From: Dongia rigui
Lineage (GTDB): Bacteria; Pseudomonadota; Alphaproteobacteria; Dongiales; Dongiaceae
NCBI RefSeq assembly: GCF_034044635.1
Contig: NZ_JAXCLX010000001.1
Span: 248,001 to 312,000, forward strand
Length of the DNA: 64,000 nucleotides
Direction: 5' to 3'
Position 1 is the first letter of the stretch; every line of letters begins with the position of its first letter. Under the pieces are notes generated by a model that was not told the origin of the DNA, searched no databases, and saw only the letters and a program-made list of their open reading frames with translations. The position numbers were made by a program, and so were the translations under genes. Shown here in pieces: positions 17,982-26,583 of the stretch.

Positions 17982-18653
17982 TCAGTCGAAACTGGCCAGC
18001 AAGGCGTCGATCTCGGCCTGTTTCGAGGCATCGTCGGGCAATTGCGGCCCGTTGAGGAGGTCGGCATCGCTGGGCTTCTGCTCTACGAGCGGCGCCGGTT
18101 CCGCTTCGGGGTGCGCCTTCTTGTACTTGGCGATTTCATCACCAAAGGCCGCCACCAGCGCGTCGACCTTTTCCTCGATATGTTTGAGGGCTCGCACCAC
18201 CTTGGTAATGCGCTGGCCGGTAATGTCTTGGAAGTTGCAGGCCTCATAGACCTGGGTCACGGCCTCGCTGACTTTTTCCCCGAGTTCCGGCGGCAGTTCG
18301 CCGGCCACATTCTCAAGGCTTTCCATGGCGCCAAGGATCGCATTCGTCGCCTCCTCGGTCGCACCGACGATGGCGTCCAATTCATCGGTCGCCTTGGGCA
18401 GGTGCTGGGCGGTAATTTCATCGGGCCGCAGCGCTGCGATCTCGCTCTTGGCGGTGGCAATGTATTTGGCGAGTGATTCGAGTTCGGAATAGAGCTTCAG
18501 ATTGTCATCCGAAAGATCGCCCTCCATCGTCGCCAGAAGACTACTGACGACTTCGGCGATTTCATCACGGCTGACTGTCTGCATACGGCCCTTAAGCGCG
18601 GTCAAACGGTGAACTAATTCTGGCGGAACTGTCGCAGTCATACCGGCCCCCAT
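17982..18653 (-). CDS. CheZ-like protein phosphatase
   Basis: 223 residues (an in-frame ATG four codons later is also possible). The conserved core YEACNFQDITGQRITKVVRALKHIEEKV matches the catalytic helix of CheZ-family phosphatases, with the acidic-x-x-Gln arrangement around D-I-T-G-Q. The C-terminal peptide KQAEIDALLASFD resembles the CheY-binding tail. The substrate is probably the CheY encoded immediately upstream (37 bases between genes). CheZ-like proteins are known in several Alphaproteobacteria. Confidence 0.85.
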   Translation of the reverse strand: MGAGMTATVPPELVHRLTALKGRMQTVSRDEIAEVVSSLLATMEGDLSDDNLKLYSELESLAKYIATAKSEIAALRPDEITAQHLPKATDELDAIVGATEEATNAILGAMESLENVAGELPPELGEKVSEAVTQVYEACNFQDITGQRITKVVRALKHIEEKVDALVAAFGDEIAKYKKAHPEAEPAPLVEQKPSDADLLNGPQLPDDASKQAEIDALLASFD

Positions 18654-18690
18654 GCCGCTGGCTCTCTAATGCTGGCTCGGTTCGATCGGC

Positions 18691-19077
18691 TTAGAATGCG
18701 CCGAGAACGGAAGTCAGCTTGGTCTTGAGCGTGGCGGCGTTGAACGGCTTCACGATGTAGTTGTTCACACCCGCTTCCTTCGCCGCGATCACGTTCTCGG
18801 TCTTGCTTTCCGCCGTGATCATGATGAAGGGAAGATTCTTGAGACGCGCATCGGCACGTACTTCGCGCAGCAACTGGATGCCGGTCATCGGCTCCATGTT
18901 CCAGTCCGAGATGACCATGCCGTAATCCTTATCGCGCAGCTTCTGCAGCGCCATGGATCCATCCGTCGCCTCATCGACGTTGTTGAAACCAAGCTGCTTC
19001 AAAAGGTTACGGATGATGCGGAGCATCGTCTTGTAATCGTCGACGATGAGCACCTGCATATTGAGATCGACCGACAT
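18691..19077 (-). CDS. cheY: Single-domain response regulator CheY
   Basis: 128 residues, a complete receiver domain. The acidic pair Asp13-Asp14, phospho-acceptor Asp58 in VISDWNM, Thr88 and Lys110 (VKPF) are all present. The WNMEPMTG stretch and length match chemotaxis CheY proteins that bind FliM at the switch. It is followed by the CheZ-like gene. A perfect CtrA box lies 79-93 bases upstream and a GCAGTTTCTGCC element 36-50 bases upstream. Confidence 0.93.
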   Translation of the reverse strand: MSVDLNMQVLIVDDYKTMLRIIRNLLKQLGFNNVDEATDGSMALQKLRDKDYGMVISDWNMEPMTGIQLLREVRADARLKNLPFIMITAESKTENVIAAKEAGVNNYIVKPFNAATLKTKLTSVLGAF

Positions 19078-19112
19078 CAGTTCCCTCTCACTCCAACTCT
19101 GTCCGTTTATGA

Positions 19113-19127
19113 AGCAGTTTCTGCCCC
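19113..19127 (-). promoter_or_regulatory. Putative FlbD-type element upstream of cheY
   Basis: AGCAGTTTCTGCCCC on the plus strand is identical at 14 of 15 positions to the element upstream of flgF at 22323-22337. It lies between the CtrA box and the cheY start. Assignment to FlbD is inference from its recurrence at flagellar promoters. Confidence 0.5.
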
Positions 19128-19155
19128 GTACGGTCTTGAATTTGCAGCAAATAGG

Positions 19156-19170
19156 TTAAACCGGAGTTAA
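19156..19170. promoter_or_regulatory. CtrA box upstream of cheY
   Basis: TTAAACCGGAGTTAA is a perfect TTAA-N7-TTAA site in the short gap between motE and cheY, suggesting that cheY and cheZ have their own CtrA-dependent promoter. Confidence 0.75.
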
Positions 19171-19199
19171 GCCCCGTTGAAACAAATTTGCCAATTATT

Positions 19200-19970
19200 T
19201 CAAGGCGCCAGGGGGAGGGTTTTCTGTTGCGCCAGCTCAAAGGTCAGTTCCTTGACCTTCGTCGGCGTCACCATCGCCAGAATCGGTGCCGACTTTGAGG
19301 GCTTCATCCGGCTGACCAAATCGGCCAGCAGGTCCATGTCGAGTTCCTCGAAAACCTGCGCCGCGTCTTTGGGCTTCATCTTTTCATAGGTGAGGACCAG
19401 GGCCTGCAACCGCTGCTCCTCCTCATCGGAGCGCTTCTTCAGAATATCCTCGACCGTGGATTGCAGGGCCTTGAGCTCCGCCATCTTCTGTTCCATGCGC
19501 TGTTCGGCCGCTGCCACCATCGCCTCGCGTTCGTCGAGCTGCCTGGATTTCAGCTCCAGTTCCTCGCGACGCTTGGCGAGCTGCTGCAGCACCTCGACCT
19601 CTTCATCGGTGTATTCGAGCGGATCTTTGGGTGGCGTCGCTTCGGATGTCGCCGCCGGTTCGGTCGGGGCGGCATTGCCGGCGGGCGTAGTCGCGGCAGC
19701 ATTCTGAGTGGGAGCGGCATTGGCTGGCTGCGTTGCCGCCGCATTCTGCGCGGGTGCCGCCGTTGAGGCGGCATTGGTGGCGGGCGTGGTCTGCGCCTGC
19801 GTCTCGCTGCCAATTCCCACCGAAATGCTGCGATAAACGTCGCCGACACGGATCGTCAAGACCAGCGCCATGACACCCGCCAAGGCTGGCAACAGGCGAA
19901 CGCGGGGCATGGTTGTTTTGGCCCCCTGCCCGGCAGCCGTCGTCAATTCAGTATGAGCGCTGTCGGGCAT
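19200..19970 (-). CDS. MotE-like flagellar motor chaperone (MgtE-N domain)
   Basis: 256 residues. An N-terminal transmembrane segment (about 28-42) is followed by an Ala/Thr/Pro/Asn-rich low-complexity linker (about 60-115), a charged coiled coil (about 125-190), and a C-terminal MgtE-N-like domain with YEKMKPKDAAQVFEELDMDLLADLVSRMKPSKSAPILAMV. This architecture matches MotE/FlbB-like proteins, which help MotB/MotC or stator placement in the periplasm. It is the last gene of fliL-fliM-DUF6468-motE. Confidence 0.82.
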   Translation of the reverse strand: MPDSAHTELTTAAGQGAKTTMPRVRLLPALAGVMALVLTIRVGDVYRSISVGIGSETQAQTTPATNAASTAAPAQNAAATQPANAAPTQNAAATTPAGNAAPTEPAATSEATPPKDPLEYTDEEVEVLQQLAKRREELELKSRQLDEREAMVAAAEQRMEQKMAELKALQSTVEDILKKRSDEEEQRLQALVLTYEKMKPKDAAQVFEELDMDLLADLVSRMKPSKSAPILAMVTPTKVKELTFELAQQKTLPLAP

Positions 19971-19979
19971 GGAGCGGTC

Positions 19980-20429
19980 CTAACGAATGCGGCCCAGGGC
20001 CGACAGGAGAGCTTGGGTTTGCGGATCCTGTGCCACGGCGCTGTCCCCGTCGCTGCGCACCTTGGGAGGTGGCGGCGGCGCCTGGCGGCTGGCGCCCAGT
20101 TGCGTCTCCAACTTGTCCGACGCTGCCTCGGCGCGGGCGATCAGCATTTTCAGATCTTCGCTGCTGCGCTGCAATTCGCCGATGACACCCTGCCCTTTAC
20201 CGATGCGCTCGCCGAGCTCGCGCCCGACACCATCGGCGCCGATACGCAGATCGGCCAAGGCCCGATCGGCTTGCGTTGTCGCGGCCGTGAAATCCTGGAT
20301 CAGTTTTTGAAAGCTGTCGCGGTCCTTCTGCAATTCGCCCAATCGCCGCAGCAATTTGAGAACATAGAAGAGCGTCGCTGCCAGCAAGGCAACGAGTATG
20401 AAATCGGTGATGAGACCGAATGACATCAT
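19980..20429 (-). CDS. DUF6468-like membrane-anchored coiled-coil protein
   Basis: 149 residues. One N-terminal transmembrane helix (about 5-25) precedes a long helical region (KDRDSFQKLIQDFTAATTQADRAL...) and a Pro-rich tail. The DUF6468 name is from memory of proteins found between fliM and motE in related genomes and is not checked. No biochemical function is known; tight linkage (10 bases to motE, 24 bases after fliM) argues for a motor or stator role. Confidence 0.72.
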   Translation of the reverse strand: MMSFGLITDFILVALLAATLFYVLKLLRRLGELQKDRDSFQKLIQDFTAATTQADRALADLRIGADGVGRELGERIGKGQGVIGELQRSSEDLKMLIARAEAASDKLETQLGASRQAPPPPPKVRSDGDSAVAQDPQTQALLSALGRIR

Positions 20430-20453
20430 CAGCTATCTTGCCTGCCGATCCGT

Positions 20454-21536
20454 TTACTTGATCAGGCGGTCGTGGAGCTTGACGGCAATATGCTTGCCCT
20501 TGCGGCCCATCTGGCCGTTGAACAGCTTCACATCGCCGCAGCGCAGCTCCACCAATGAATCGGGCGTCACTTCGAGGTCGAGCCGGCTTCCAGGCTTCCA
20601 GTTAAGGACCTCGTTGAGCGACACAGATACTTCGTCGAGCACGGCATTGATCTTCACATCCGTCTGCCACAGCTCGCCGGAAAGATGGGTTTCCCAAATG
20701 GAATCGCGACCGAACTTCTCGCCCATGAACATCTGCAACAGCAGTTCGCGAACCGGTTCCAGGGTCGCATAGGGCAGCATCAGTTCGAGCCGTCCGCCGC
20801 GGTCTTCCATGTCGACGCGCAGACGCGCCAGAATGGCGGCATTCGCCGGACGGGCAATGGCGGCGAAACGCGGATTGGTTTCCAGGCGTTCGAAACGAAA
20901 GGTCACCGGTGACAGCGGATCGAAGGTCGCGGTCAGGTCATTGAGCACAACATTGACCAGGCGCTCGACCAGGTTGCGCTCGATCGTCGTGTAAGGACGG
21001 CCCTCGATGCGCATCGCGGCCGTGCCGCGGCGACCGCCCAGCAGCACATCGACGATGGAATAGGTGAGCGAGGAATCGACCATCAGCAGGCCGTAATTGT
21101 CCCACTCCTCAGCCTTGAACACGCCCAGCATGGCCGGGAGCGGGATCGAATTGAGGTAATCGCCGAAACGGATGGCCGTGATGTTGTCGAGGCTGACTTC
21201 GACGTTGTCCGACGTGAAATTGCGCAGGCTGGTCGAGAGCATGCGCACCAGCCGGTCGAAGACGATTTCCAGCATCGGCAGACGCTCGTAGGACACGAGC
21301 GCGCTGTTGAGCATGGCCTGGATGCCGGAGGTCTTTTCTTCGCCCTCACCGCCCTTGGCGATGCCGAGCAGGCTGTCGATCTCATCCTGGTCGAGGACGC
21401 GATTGGACATTGGCCCAGTGGGCTGGCCAGCACCATCGGCCCCGTCGCCACCGCCGTCGTCATCGGCCATGTCGCCCCAGGCAGCGGCTGCTGCCTTTTC
21501 CTCTTCCGAGAGTTCCTCTTCAGGATCGTCGATCAT
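20454..21536 (-). CDS. fliM: Flagellar motor switch protein FliM
   Basis: 360 residues. The usual CheY-binding N-terminal peptide LSQxEIDxLL appears further in, as VLDQDEIDSLLG at about residues 47-58, after an acidic/Gly-rich extension. The middle CheC-like domain (YERLPMLEIVFDRLVRMLSTSLRNF and MLGVFKAEEWDNYGLLMVDSSLTYSIVDVLLGG) and the C-terminal SpoA domain (LRCGDVKLFNGQMGRKGKHIAVKL) are intact. FliM sits in the C ring and receives CheY-P. Confidence 0.95.
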   Translation of the reverse strand: MIDDPEEELSEEEKAAAAAWGDMADDDGGGDGADGAGQPTGPMSNRVLDQDEIDSLLGIAKGGEGEEKTSGIQAMLNSALVSYERLPMLEIVFDRLVRMLSTSLRNFTSDNVEVSLDNITAIRFGDYLNSIPLPAMLGVFKAEEWDNYGLLMVDSSLTYSIVDVLLGGRRGTAAMRIEGRPYTTIERNLVERLVNVVLNDLTATFDPLSPVTFRFERLETNPRFAAIARPANAAILARLRVDMEDRGGRLELMLPYATLEPVRELLLQMFMGEKFGRDSIWETHLSGELWQTDVKINAVLDEVSVSLNEVLNWKPGSRLDLEVTPDSLVELRCGDVKLFNGQMGRKGKHIAVKLHDRLIK

Positions 21537-21591
21537 GCCCTAACCTCGATTGGCGCCAGTATCGCACGAATCAAGCAATTCCGATGCCATC

Positions 21592-22122
21592 TTATTGCTG
21601 AACCAGCATTTCCTTAAAGAGGATATCTTTCACCTTGGCCGGTTTCGCCGCCGCCTTGACCCGCAGCAGCAACTCCTCGCGCAGGCGCTGCAGGCCGGCC
21701 GCCCCCTGGATATCCTCCGGTCGCAGGCTGCGCAGATAGGTCACGATCTCGTTTTCGATTCGCGGCTGCAATTCCTCAACCAGCTTCTGCTCCTCAGGCG
21801 ATCCCACCTCCAGAACCAGCGTCGTCACCATGAAAGGCTGCTTCTTGCCCGTCATGATGAGGTTGGCCTGCATCTTCGGGAGTTCGATGAAGACGGGGGG
21901 ATGCGCCTCGTCCTCGGCGGCGGCTTCTTCTTCGGCCGCCGCAGCATCGGCTTCACCTTCGTGACCGGCCTCGGCTTTCTTTGGATCCTCTTTGAACAGG
22001 AGGAAATAGGCCGCCGCACCGCCGCCGCCCAGCAGCAACAATGGCAGCACGATGAACAGCACCAGTTTCTTGCCGCTCATCTTCTTCTTTTGTGGTGCGC
22101 CTTCTGCGCCTTCCTCAGCCAT
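21592..22122 (-). CDS. fliL: Flagellar basal body-associated protein FliL
   Basis: 176 residues from the ATG at 22122; the longer frame to 22227 lacks similarity. A Lys-rich cytoplasmic start (KKKMSGKK) is followed by a transmembrane segment (about 17-36), an acidic linker, and a periplasmic domain with QANLIMTGKKQPFMVTTLVLEV and a C-terminus RVKAAAKPAKVKDILFKEMLVQ. FliL binds stators around the motor. It heads the operon with fliM. Confidence 0.93.
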   Translation of the reverse strand: MAEEGAEGAPQKKKMSGKKLVLFIVLPLLLLGGGGAAAYFLLFKEDPKKAEAGHEGEADAAAAEEEAAAEDEAHPPVFIELPKMQANLIMTGKKQPFMVTTLVLEVGSPEEQKLVEELQPRIENEIVTYLRSLRPEDIQGAAGLQRLREELLLRVKAAAKPAKVKDILFKEMLVQQ

Positions 22123-22251
22123 TTTCCCTCGACATCCCAAATGGCCCCTGGCCGCCATGCGGCGCCAAAACCGGGGCTGGTGGTGCTGGCCACGTGGCGC
22201 TGGCGCCGAAAATATGCAGCCGGGCAATGGGGTTAAACTAGGCGAGGATGG

Positions 22252-22266
22252 TTAATATCCGGTGAA
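22252..22266 (-). promoter_or_regulatory. Candidate CtrA box upstream of fliL (one mismatch)
   Basis: On the minus strand TTCACCGGATATTAA fits TTAA-N7-TTAA with one mismatch. It lies 130 bases before fliL, which is expected to be an early gene by analogy with Caulobacter. Weak support. Confidence 0.35.
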
Positions 22267-22319
22267 CCGATGGCCCGTCCCGGCGTCGCAAATTGTGCCG
22301 GGCCGGCACATTTTTTGCC

Positions 22320-22338
22320 GGGGGCAGTTTCTGCCCCC
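22320..22338 (+). promoter_or_regulatory. Palindromic FlbD-type element upstream of flgF
   Basis: GGGGGCAGTTTCTGCCCCC has perfect 8-base arms around TTT. It lies about 50-70 bases upstream of the sigma-54 promoter at 22387, the distance expected for an enhancer-type activator site. Its core GGCAGTTTCTGCC recurs near cheY, flgI, flgE and fliF. Confidence 0.55.
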
Positions 22339-22386
22339 ATGACCGTGCAGTCTGATTAAGTAGTTGATTTATATGATATTATTTAA

Positions 22387-22402
22387 TGGCATGGCGTCTG
22401 CA
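22387..22402 (+). promoter_or_regulatory. Sigma-54 promoter of flgF operon
   Basis: TGGCATGGCGTCTGCA has the invariant GG-N10-GC spacing and matches TGGCAC-N5-TTGC with two changes. It lies 57 bases before the flgF ATG. The 336-base region from fliL to flgF holds no gene, only this promoter and the elements listed. Confidence 0.8.
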
Positions 22403-22458
22403 TATAGGTCGCTACCAGCCGCAGAGCTGGACGAAACTGACCCTTTGAGGGCACCGTC

Positions 22459-23202
22459 ATGGAAACACCGACTTACATCGTGCTGTCGCGGCAGCTCGGT
22501 TTGACACGACAGATGGACGTGGTGGCCAACAATCTGGCCAACACCAACACCCCCGGCTTCAAATCCGAGGGGATGGTCTTCAGCGAATACCTCATCAAGG
22601 CGGAAAAGCCGGTGAAGCTGTCCTATGTGCAGGACCTCGCCAGCTATCGCGACCTCAAGGAAGGCCCGCTGCAAACGACCGGCAACGACCTTGACGTCGC
22701 CATCCAGGGCAAGGGCTACTTTGTCGTCCAGACCCCCGACGGGCCGCGCTATACGCGCAACGGCCGCTTCCAGTTGAATGCGGCGAGCGAGGTCGTGAAC
22801 AGCGACGGCTTCCGGGTCCTCGCCGGCGGCGCACCGCTCATCATCAATCCGGATGACGGCCCCATTCAGATCGCCGCCGATGGCACCGTTTCCGCCGATC
22901 GCACGCAAGGCGGCAACACCCCGGTCATTTATGGCCGGATGGATGTCGTCACCTTTGCCGATGATGCCGCCCTCAAGCCGGGCAGCGGCACCTTGTTCGC
23001 AAGCGATCAGGCGCCACAGCCGGCAACCACCGATCAGTTCAAGGTACAGCAGCGCATGATCGAAGGATCGAATGTGGAATCGATCCGCGAGATGACCAGC
23101 ATGATCTGGGTCCAGCGCAACTACCAGGCCGCCCAGAAATTCCTGGAAGGCGAGCATGAGCGCATGCGCCGTGCTGTCAACTACATCATCCCCAGCTCCT
23201 AA
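22459..23202 (+). CDS. flgF: Flagellar basal-body rod protein FlgF
   Basis: 247 residues. The rod signature LSRQLGLTRQMDVVANNLANTNTPGFKSE is present at the N-terminus, LDVAIQGKGYFVVQTPDGPRYTRNGRFQLN in the middle, and the axial-protein C-terminus MIEGSNVESIREMTSMIWVQRNYQAAQKFLEGEHERMRRAVN closes it. FlgF is a proximal rod subunit. It is the first gene of flgF-flgG-flgA-flgH, and the first gene behind a sigma-54 promoter. Confidence 0.97.
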   Translation: METPTYIVLSRQLGLTRQMDVVANNLANTNTPGFKSEGMVFSEYLIKAEKPVKLSYVQDLASYRDLKEGPLQTTGNDLDVAIQGKGYFVVQTPDGPRYTRNGRFQLNAASEVVNSDGFRVLAGGAPLIINPDDGPIQIAADGTVSADRTQGGNTPVIYGRMDVVTFADDAALKPGSGTLFASDQAPQPATTDQFKVQQRMIEGSNVESIREMTSMIWVQRNYQAAQKFLEGEHERMRRAVNYIIPSS

Positions 23203-23223
23203 CACCGGACGGGAGACAGCATC

Positions 23224-24009
23224 ATGAGATCGCTCACCACAGCCGCGACCGGCATGTTCGCCCAACAGCTGAACATCGACGTCATCGCCAACAACATCGC
23301 CAACGTGACGACCACCGGTTTCAAGCGCAGCCGCTCGGAATTCGCCGACCTGCTCTACCAGGACCAACGTCGCGTCGGCACGCAATCGTCCGATACAGCG
23401 ACCATCGTGCCAGCCGGCGTGCAGATCGGCGTCGGCGTCAAGGCCGTTGCCGTCTATCGCATCAACGAGCAGGGCTCGCTCATTCCCACCGACAATCCGC
23501 TGGACATCGCCATCAAGGGGCGCGGCTATCTGCAGGTCACCCTGCCCGATGGCACCACCGCCTACACGCGCGATGGCGCGCTGCGCCTGGCCAATGACGG
23601 CACGCTCGTCACCGCCGACGGCTTTGCCATCGTGCCGAACATCACCGTTCCCAACAACGCAACCGACATCACCATCAATGGCAACGGCCAGGTGGAAGTC
23701 ACGATCCCCGGCCAGGTGGCGCCGACCCTGCTCGGCCAGATCCAGCTGGCAACCTTCATCAACGACGCCGGCATGCAGCAGAGCGGCGATAATCTGTTGC
23801 TCGAAACCGAGGCCTCGGGTGGCCCCACCACGGGTAATCCGGGCGCCGTCGGCTTCGGCCTGCTGCAGCAGAACTTCCTGGAACAGTCGAACGTCAACAT
23901 GGTCAGCGAGATGACGGACCTCATCGCCGCCCAGCGCGCCTATGAGATCAATTCAAAGGTCATCCAGGCGTCTGACGACATGATGGCGACCGTCACCAAC
24001 ATCCGGTAG
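23224..24009 (+). CDS. flgG: Distal rod protein FlgG
   Basis: 261 residues, the canonical length. N-terminal AATGMFAQQLNIDVIANNIANVTTTGFKRSR, the FlgG-specific LYQDQRRVG region, and C-terminal LEQSNVNMVSEMTDLIAAQRAYEINSKVIQASDDMM identify the distal rod subunit. It follows flgF by 21 bases. Confidence 0.98.
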   Translation: MRSLTTAATGMFAQQLNIDVIANNIANVTTTGFKRSRSEFADLLYQDQRRVGTQSSDTATIVPAGVQIGVGVKAVAVYRINEQGSLIPTDNPLDIAIKGRGYLQVTLPDGTTAYTRDGALRLANDGTLVTADGFAIVPNITVPNNATDITINGNGQVEVTIPGQVAPTLLGQIQLATFINDAGMQQSGDNLLLETEASGGPTTGNPGAVGFGLLQQNFLEQSNVNMVSEMTDLIAAQRAYEINSKVIQASDDMMATVTNIR

Positions 24010-24020
24010 GGAGGCGTAGC

Positions 24021-25046
24021 ATGACACATCGTTCAATTCATGCGAGCGTCCTTGCCCTCGCATTGATGATAAGTACCGCCGCCATGCACACCGCGGTCCG
24101 GGCCGAAGAGCTGATCGCCAGCACCGGCGACGGCGAGGTGGTGCCGGCGGAAGCCGCGCAAGGTCTGAGTCTGCGCAACAACGTCATGGTCGATGACGAT
24201 GTCGTGCGGCTGGGCGACCTATTCATGGAATCGCTTTCGGTCGGCGACACCCCGATCGCCCAGGCACCGGCGCCCGGCCAGACGATCGCTCTCGACGCGC
24301 GCTTCCTGCGTCAGCTGGCCCGCGCCTATCATCTCGACTGGCAGCCGGATTCGAAATTCGAGAAGGTGCTGGTCGGGCGCATGAGCCAGCGCATCGACAC
24401 GACCCAGGTTGTGGCGACCATCAACGACGCCATTCACGAGCGCGCGGGCAATGATGCCCGGCTGGATCTCGTGCTGGACGGTGGCGATGTAGAATTCACT
24501 TTGCCGACGAACATCTCGCCGACCATCGGCATTCGCAACTTGCAATACGACCCGACCAGCCAGCGCTTCGCTGCGACCCTGGTCGTGCCGGCCGACGGTC
24601 CGACGGTCCTGCAGCGCCAGGTTTCCGGGTCGATCTTCGAAACCATCGACATTCCCGTCTTCAATCACGCCATGGGTGCCGGTGTCACGGTCCAGGAAGC
24701 GGACCTGCAATGGATTTCGGTGCGCACTGATCGGCTGATCGGCAATGTCGTCACCGACAGCCGCCAATTGGTCGGCATGACGACCAAGCGCCCCTTGCGC
24801 ACCGGCCAGATGCTACGCGGCAGCGATCTGGTGATGACCCCGGCCATTCGAAAGAACACCTTGATTACCCTGGCCCTGCAGTCGGGGCAGATGAACCTCA
24901 CCGTGACCGGGCGCGCGCTTGAAGATGCGGCGATCGGCCAGCCGATCCGCGTCATCAACGTCAACAGCAAAAAAGAACTGACCGGCATCGTTCGGGATGC
25001 GAGCACGATCGTGATCCCCGTCGCCGGCCAGCTCACCCTGAACTGA
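24021..25046 (+). CDS. flgA: P-ring assembly chaperone FlgA
   Basis: 341 residues, longer than the enterobacterial form but usual for Alphaproteobacteria. A signal peptide (about 1-28, ending AVRAEE) is followed by a long N-terminal region and a C-terminal SAF-like domain with VTVQEADLQWISVRTDRLIGNVVTDSRQLVGMTTKRPLRTGQMLRGSDL, ending in GIVRDASTIVIP. FlgA assists periplasmic assembly of FlgI into the P ring. Confidence 0.93.
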   Translation: MTHRSIHASVLALALMISTAAMHTAVRAEELIASTGDGEVVPAEAAQGLSLRNNVMVDDDVVRLGDLFMESLSVGDTPIAQAPAPGQTIALDARFLRQLARAYHLDWQPDSKFEKVLVGRMSQRIDTTQVVATINDAIHERAGNDARLDLVLDGGDVEFTLPTNISPTIGIRNLQYDPTSQRFAATLVVPADGPTVLQRQVSGSIFETIDIPVFNHAMGAGVTVQEADLQWISVRTDRLIGNVVTDSRQLVGMTTKRPLRTGQMLRGSDLVMTPAIRKNTLITLALQSGQMNLTVTGRALEDAAIGQPIRVINVNSKKELTGIVRDASTIVIPVAGQLTLN

Positions 25047-25057
25047 AGGAGGCCGCC

Positions 25058-25831
25058 ATGGCCCGCCCATGCCACCATCGCCGCTTCACGCTATCCGTCA
25101 CGCTCGCATCGCTCCTCGGCGCCGGCATGCTCAGCGGCTGCGGCAACATGATCGATCGCGTTGCCGGAATCGGCAATGAACCATCGATGGATCCGATCGA
25201 GAACCCGCAGAAAGACCCGAACTATCAACCGGTCAGCCTGCCGATGCCCTCGCCCTCGGTCGATGTCCGCCAGCCCAATTCGCTGTGGCGCCAGGGCAGC
25301 CGTGCCTTCTTCAAGGATCAGCGCGCCGCCAAGATCGGCGATATCCTGACGGTCGTGATCGAGATCGACGACGAAGCCAAGCTCGACAACAAGACCGATC
25401 AAACCCGCGACGGCAGCAACAGCGCCGGCCTCGACAATCTGCTGGGCTATGAGACGATGCTGAAGGATATCTTTCCCGACGGTATCGACGCCGGCAATTT
25501 GGTGAACTCGGACAGCAAATCGACCACCACGGGATCCGGCACGGTCGACCGATCGGAAGCCATCAAGCTGCGCGTCGCCGCCGTGGTCACGCAGGTTTTG
25601 CCCAACGGCAATTTGGTGCTGCAGGGGTCACAGCAGGTGCGCGTGAACTACGAATTGCGCCAGCTCACGGTGGGCGGCGTGATCCGGCCCGAAGACATCT
25701 CCAACGTCAATGAGATCAATTACGACAAGATCGCCGAGGCCCGCATCGCCTATGGCGGCAAGGGCACGCTGTCCGACGTCCAGCAGCCACGCTTCGGCCA
25801 ACAGGTCTACGACATCTTCTTCCCCTTCTAA
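25058..25831 (+). CDS. flgH: L-ring lipoprotein FlgH
   Basis: 257 residues. A lipoprotein signal with lipobox L-S-G-C at about residues 26-29 is followed by the FlgH core: SLWRQGSRAFFKDQRAAKIGDILTVVIEI, VNSDSKSTTTGSGTVDRSE, and the end VQQPRFGQQVYDIFFPF. It forms the outer-membrane L ring. It is the last gene of its operon, followed by a strong terminator. Confidence 0.97.
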   Translation: MARPCHHRRFTLSVTLASLLGAGMLSGCGNMIDRVAGIGNEPSMDPIENPQKDPNYQPVSLPMPSPSVDVRQPNSLWRQGSRAFFKDQRAAKIGDILTVVIEIDDEAKLDNKTDQTRDGSNSAGLDNLLGYETMLKDIFPDGIDAGNLVNSDSKSTTTGSGTVDRSEAIKLRVAAVVTQVLPNGNLVLQGSQQVRVNYELRQLTVGGVIRPEDISNVNEINYDKIAEARIAYGGKGTLSDVQQPRFGQQVYDIFFPF

Positions 25832-25909
25832 ACTTTCCTGGTACGCGATTGCAGGCTGAGCGCAACCGTTCGCGGATGCGCCTCACGCCAGAGTTCATGA
25901 CGGCGACTT

Positions 25910-25943
25910 CCCTTCCATCCACCCGGATGGAAGGGTTTTTTTT
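25910..25943 (+). terminator. Rho-independent terminator of flgFGAH operon
   Basis: An 11-bp perfect stem CCCTTCCATCC/GGATGGAAGGG with loop ACCC is followed by eight T. It lies 78 bases after flgH. Confidence 0.93.
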
Positions 25944-25992
25944 AGCCGTCTATCCGCTTAGCCAATTCAGGAATTGTTGTTAAGCTCGCGGC

Positions 25993-26565
25993 ATGGTCGA
26001 TATCGTCAACGCGGCGCTTGCCAATCCGATCAACCGATCCATCTTGCAGCGTCTGCCGATGCTGGGGCTGAAAGACGCATGGCTCGTCGCCGGCAGCGTC
26101 TTTCAGTCTTACTGGAATGTACTGTCCGGCCGACCGGCGACGGAAGGTATCAAGGATTACGACATCTTCTATTTCGACGATGCCGATCTGTCCTACGCGG
26201 CGGAGGATGCGGCGATCCAGCGCGCGCAGATGGTCTTTGCCGATCTCGACGCACTGATCGACTTGAAGAACCAGGCGCGTGTGCATCTTTGGTATCGGGA
26301 TCGCTTCGGGGGCAACTATCCGCCGGTCGCCAGGGCCGCCGAAGCCATCGGGCGCTTCCAGATCCGCTGCACCTGTGTCGGATTGCGGCCGCAGAGCGAT
26401 GGCAGCCTGGAACTGCATGCGCCGTTTGGATTGGCGGAACTCACGCGCGGTGAACTGGTCGCCAACGCGCACTGCCCCAGCATGAAGGGTGTCAGCGCAA
26501 AAGCCGAAAGCTATCGCCAGCGATGGCCGTGGTTGACCATCGTCCCGGTCGATCGAGAGAGCTGA
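25993..26565 (+). CDS. Nucleotidyltransferase family protein (DUF925-like)
   Basis: 190 residues. The nucleotidyltransferase-like pattern is visible: AWLVAGSVFQSYWNVLSGRP followed by GIKDYDIFYFDD, where Gly-Ser and the D-x-D of DYD would bind metal and nucleotide. The ADLDALIDLKNQARVHLWY and TCVGLRP segments are typical of this uncharacterised family. It lies alone between the flgH terminator and dksA on the other strand. Substrate unknown; a link to motility is not implied. Confidence 0.8.
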   Translation: MVDIVNAALANPINRSILQRLPMLGLKDAWLVAGSVFQSYWNVLSGRPATEGIKDYDIFYFDDADLSYAAEDAAIQRAQMVFADLDALIDLKNQARVHLWYRDRFGGNYPPVARAAEAIGRFQIRCTCVGLRPQSDGSLELHAPFGLAELTRGELVANAHCPSMKGVSAKAESYRQRWPWLTIVPVDRES

Positions 26566-26583
26566 ACCGATCGATTGGGTCGA

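Noticed and set aside
19113-19130. CGGGGCAGAAACTGCTT upstream of cheY as a sigma-54 promoter
   Set aside because: It has GG-N10-GC spacing, but the -24 block is poor and the sequence matches the FlbD-type palindrome better. A CtrA box explains cheY control.
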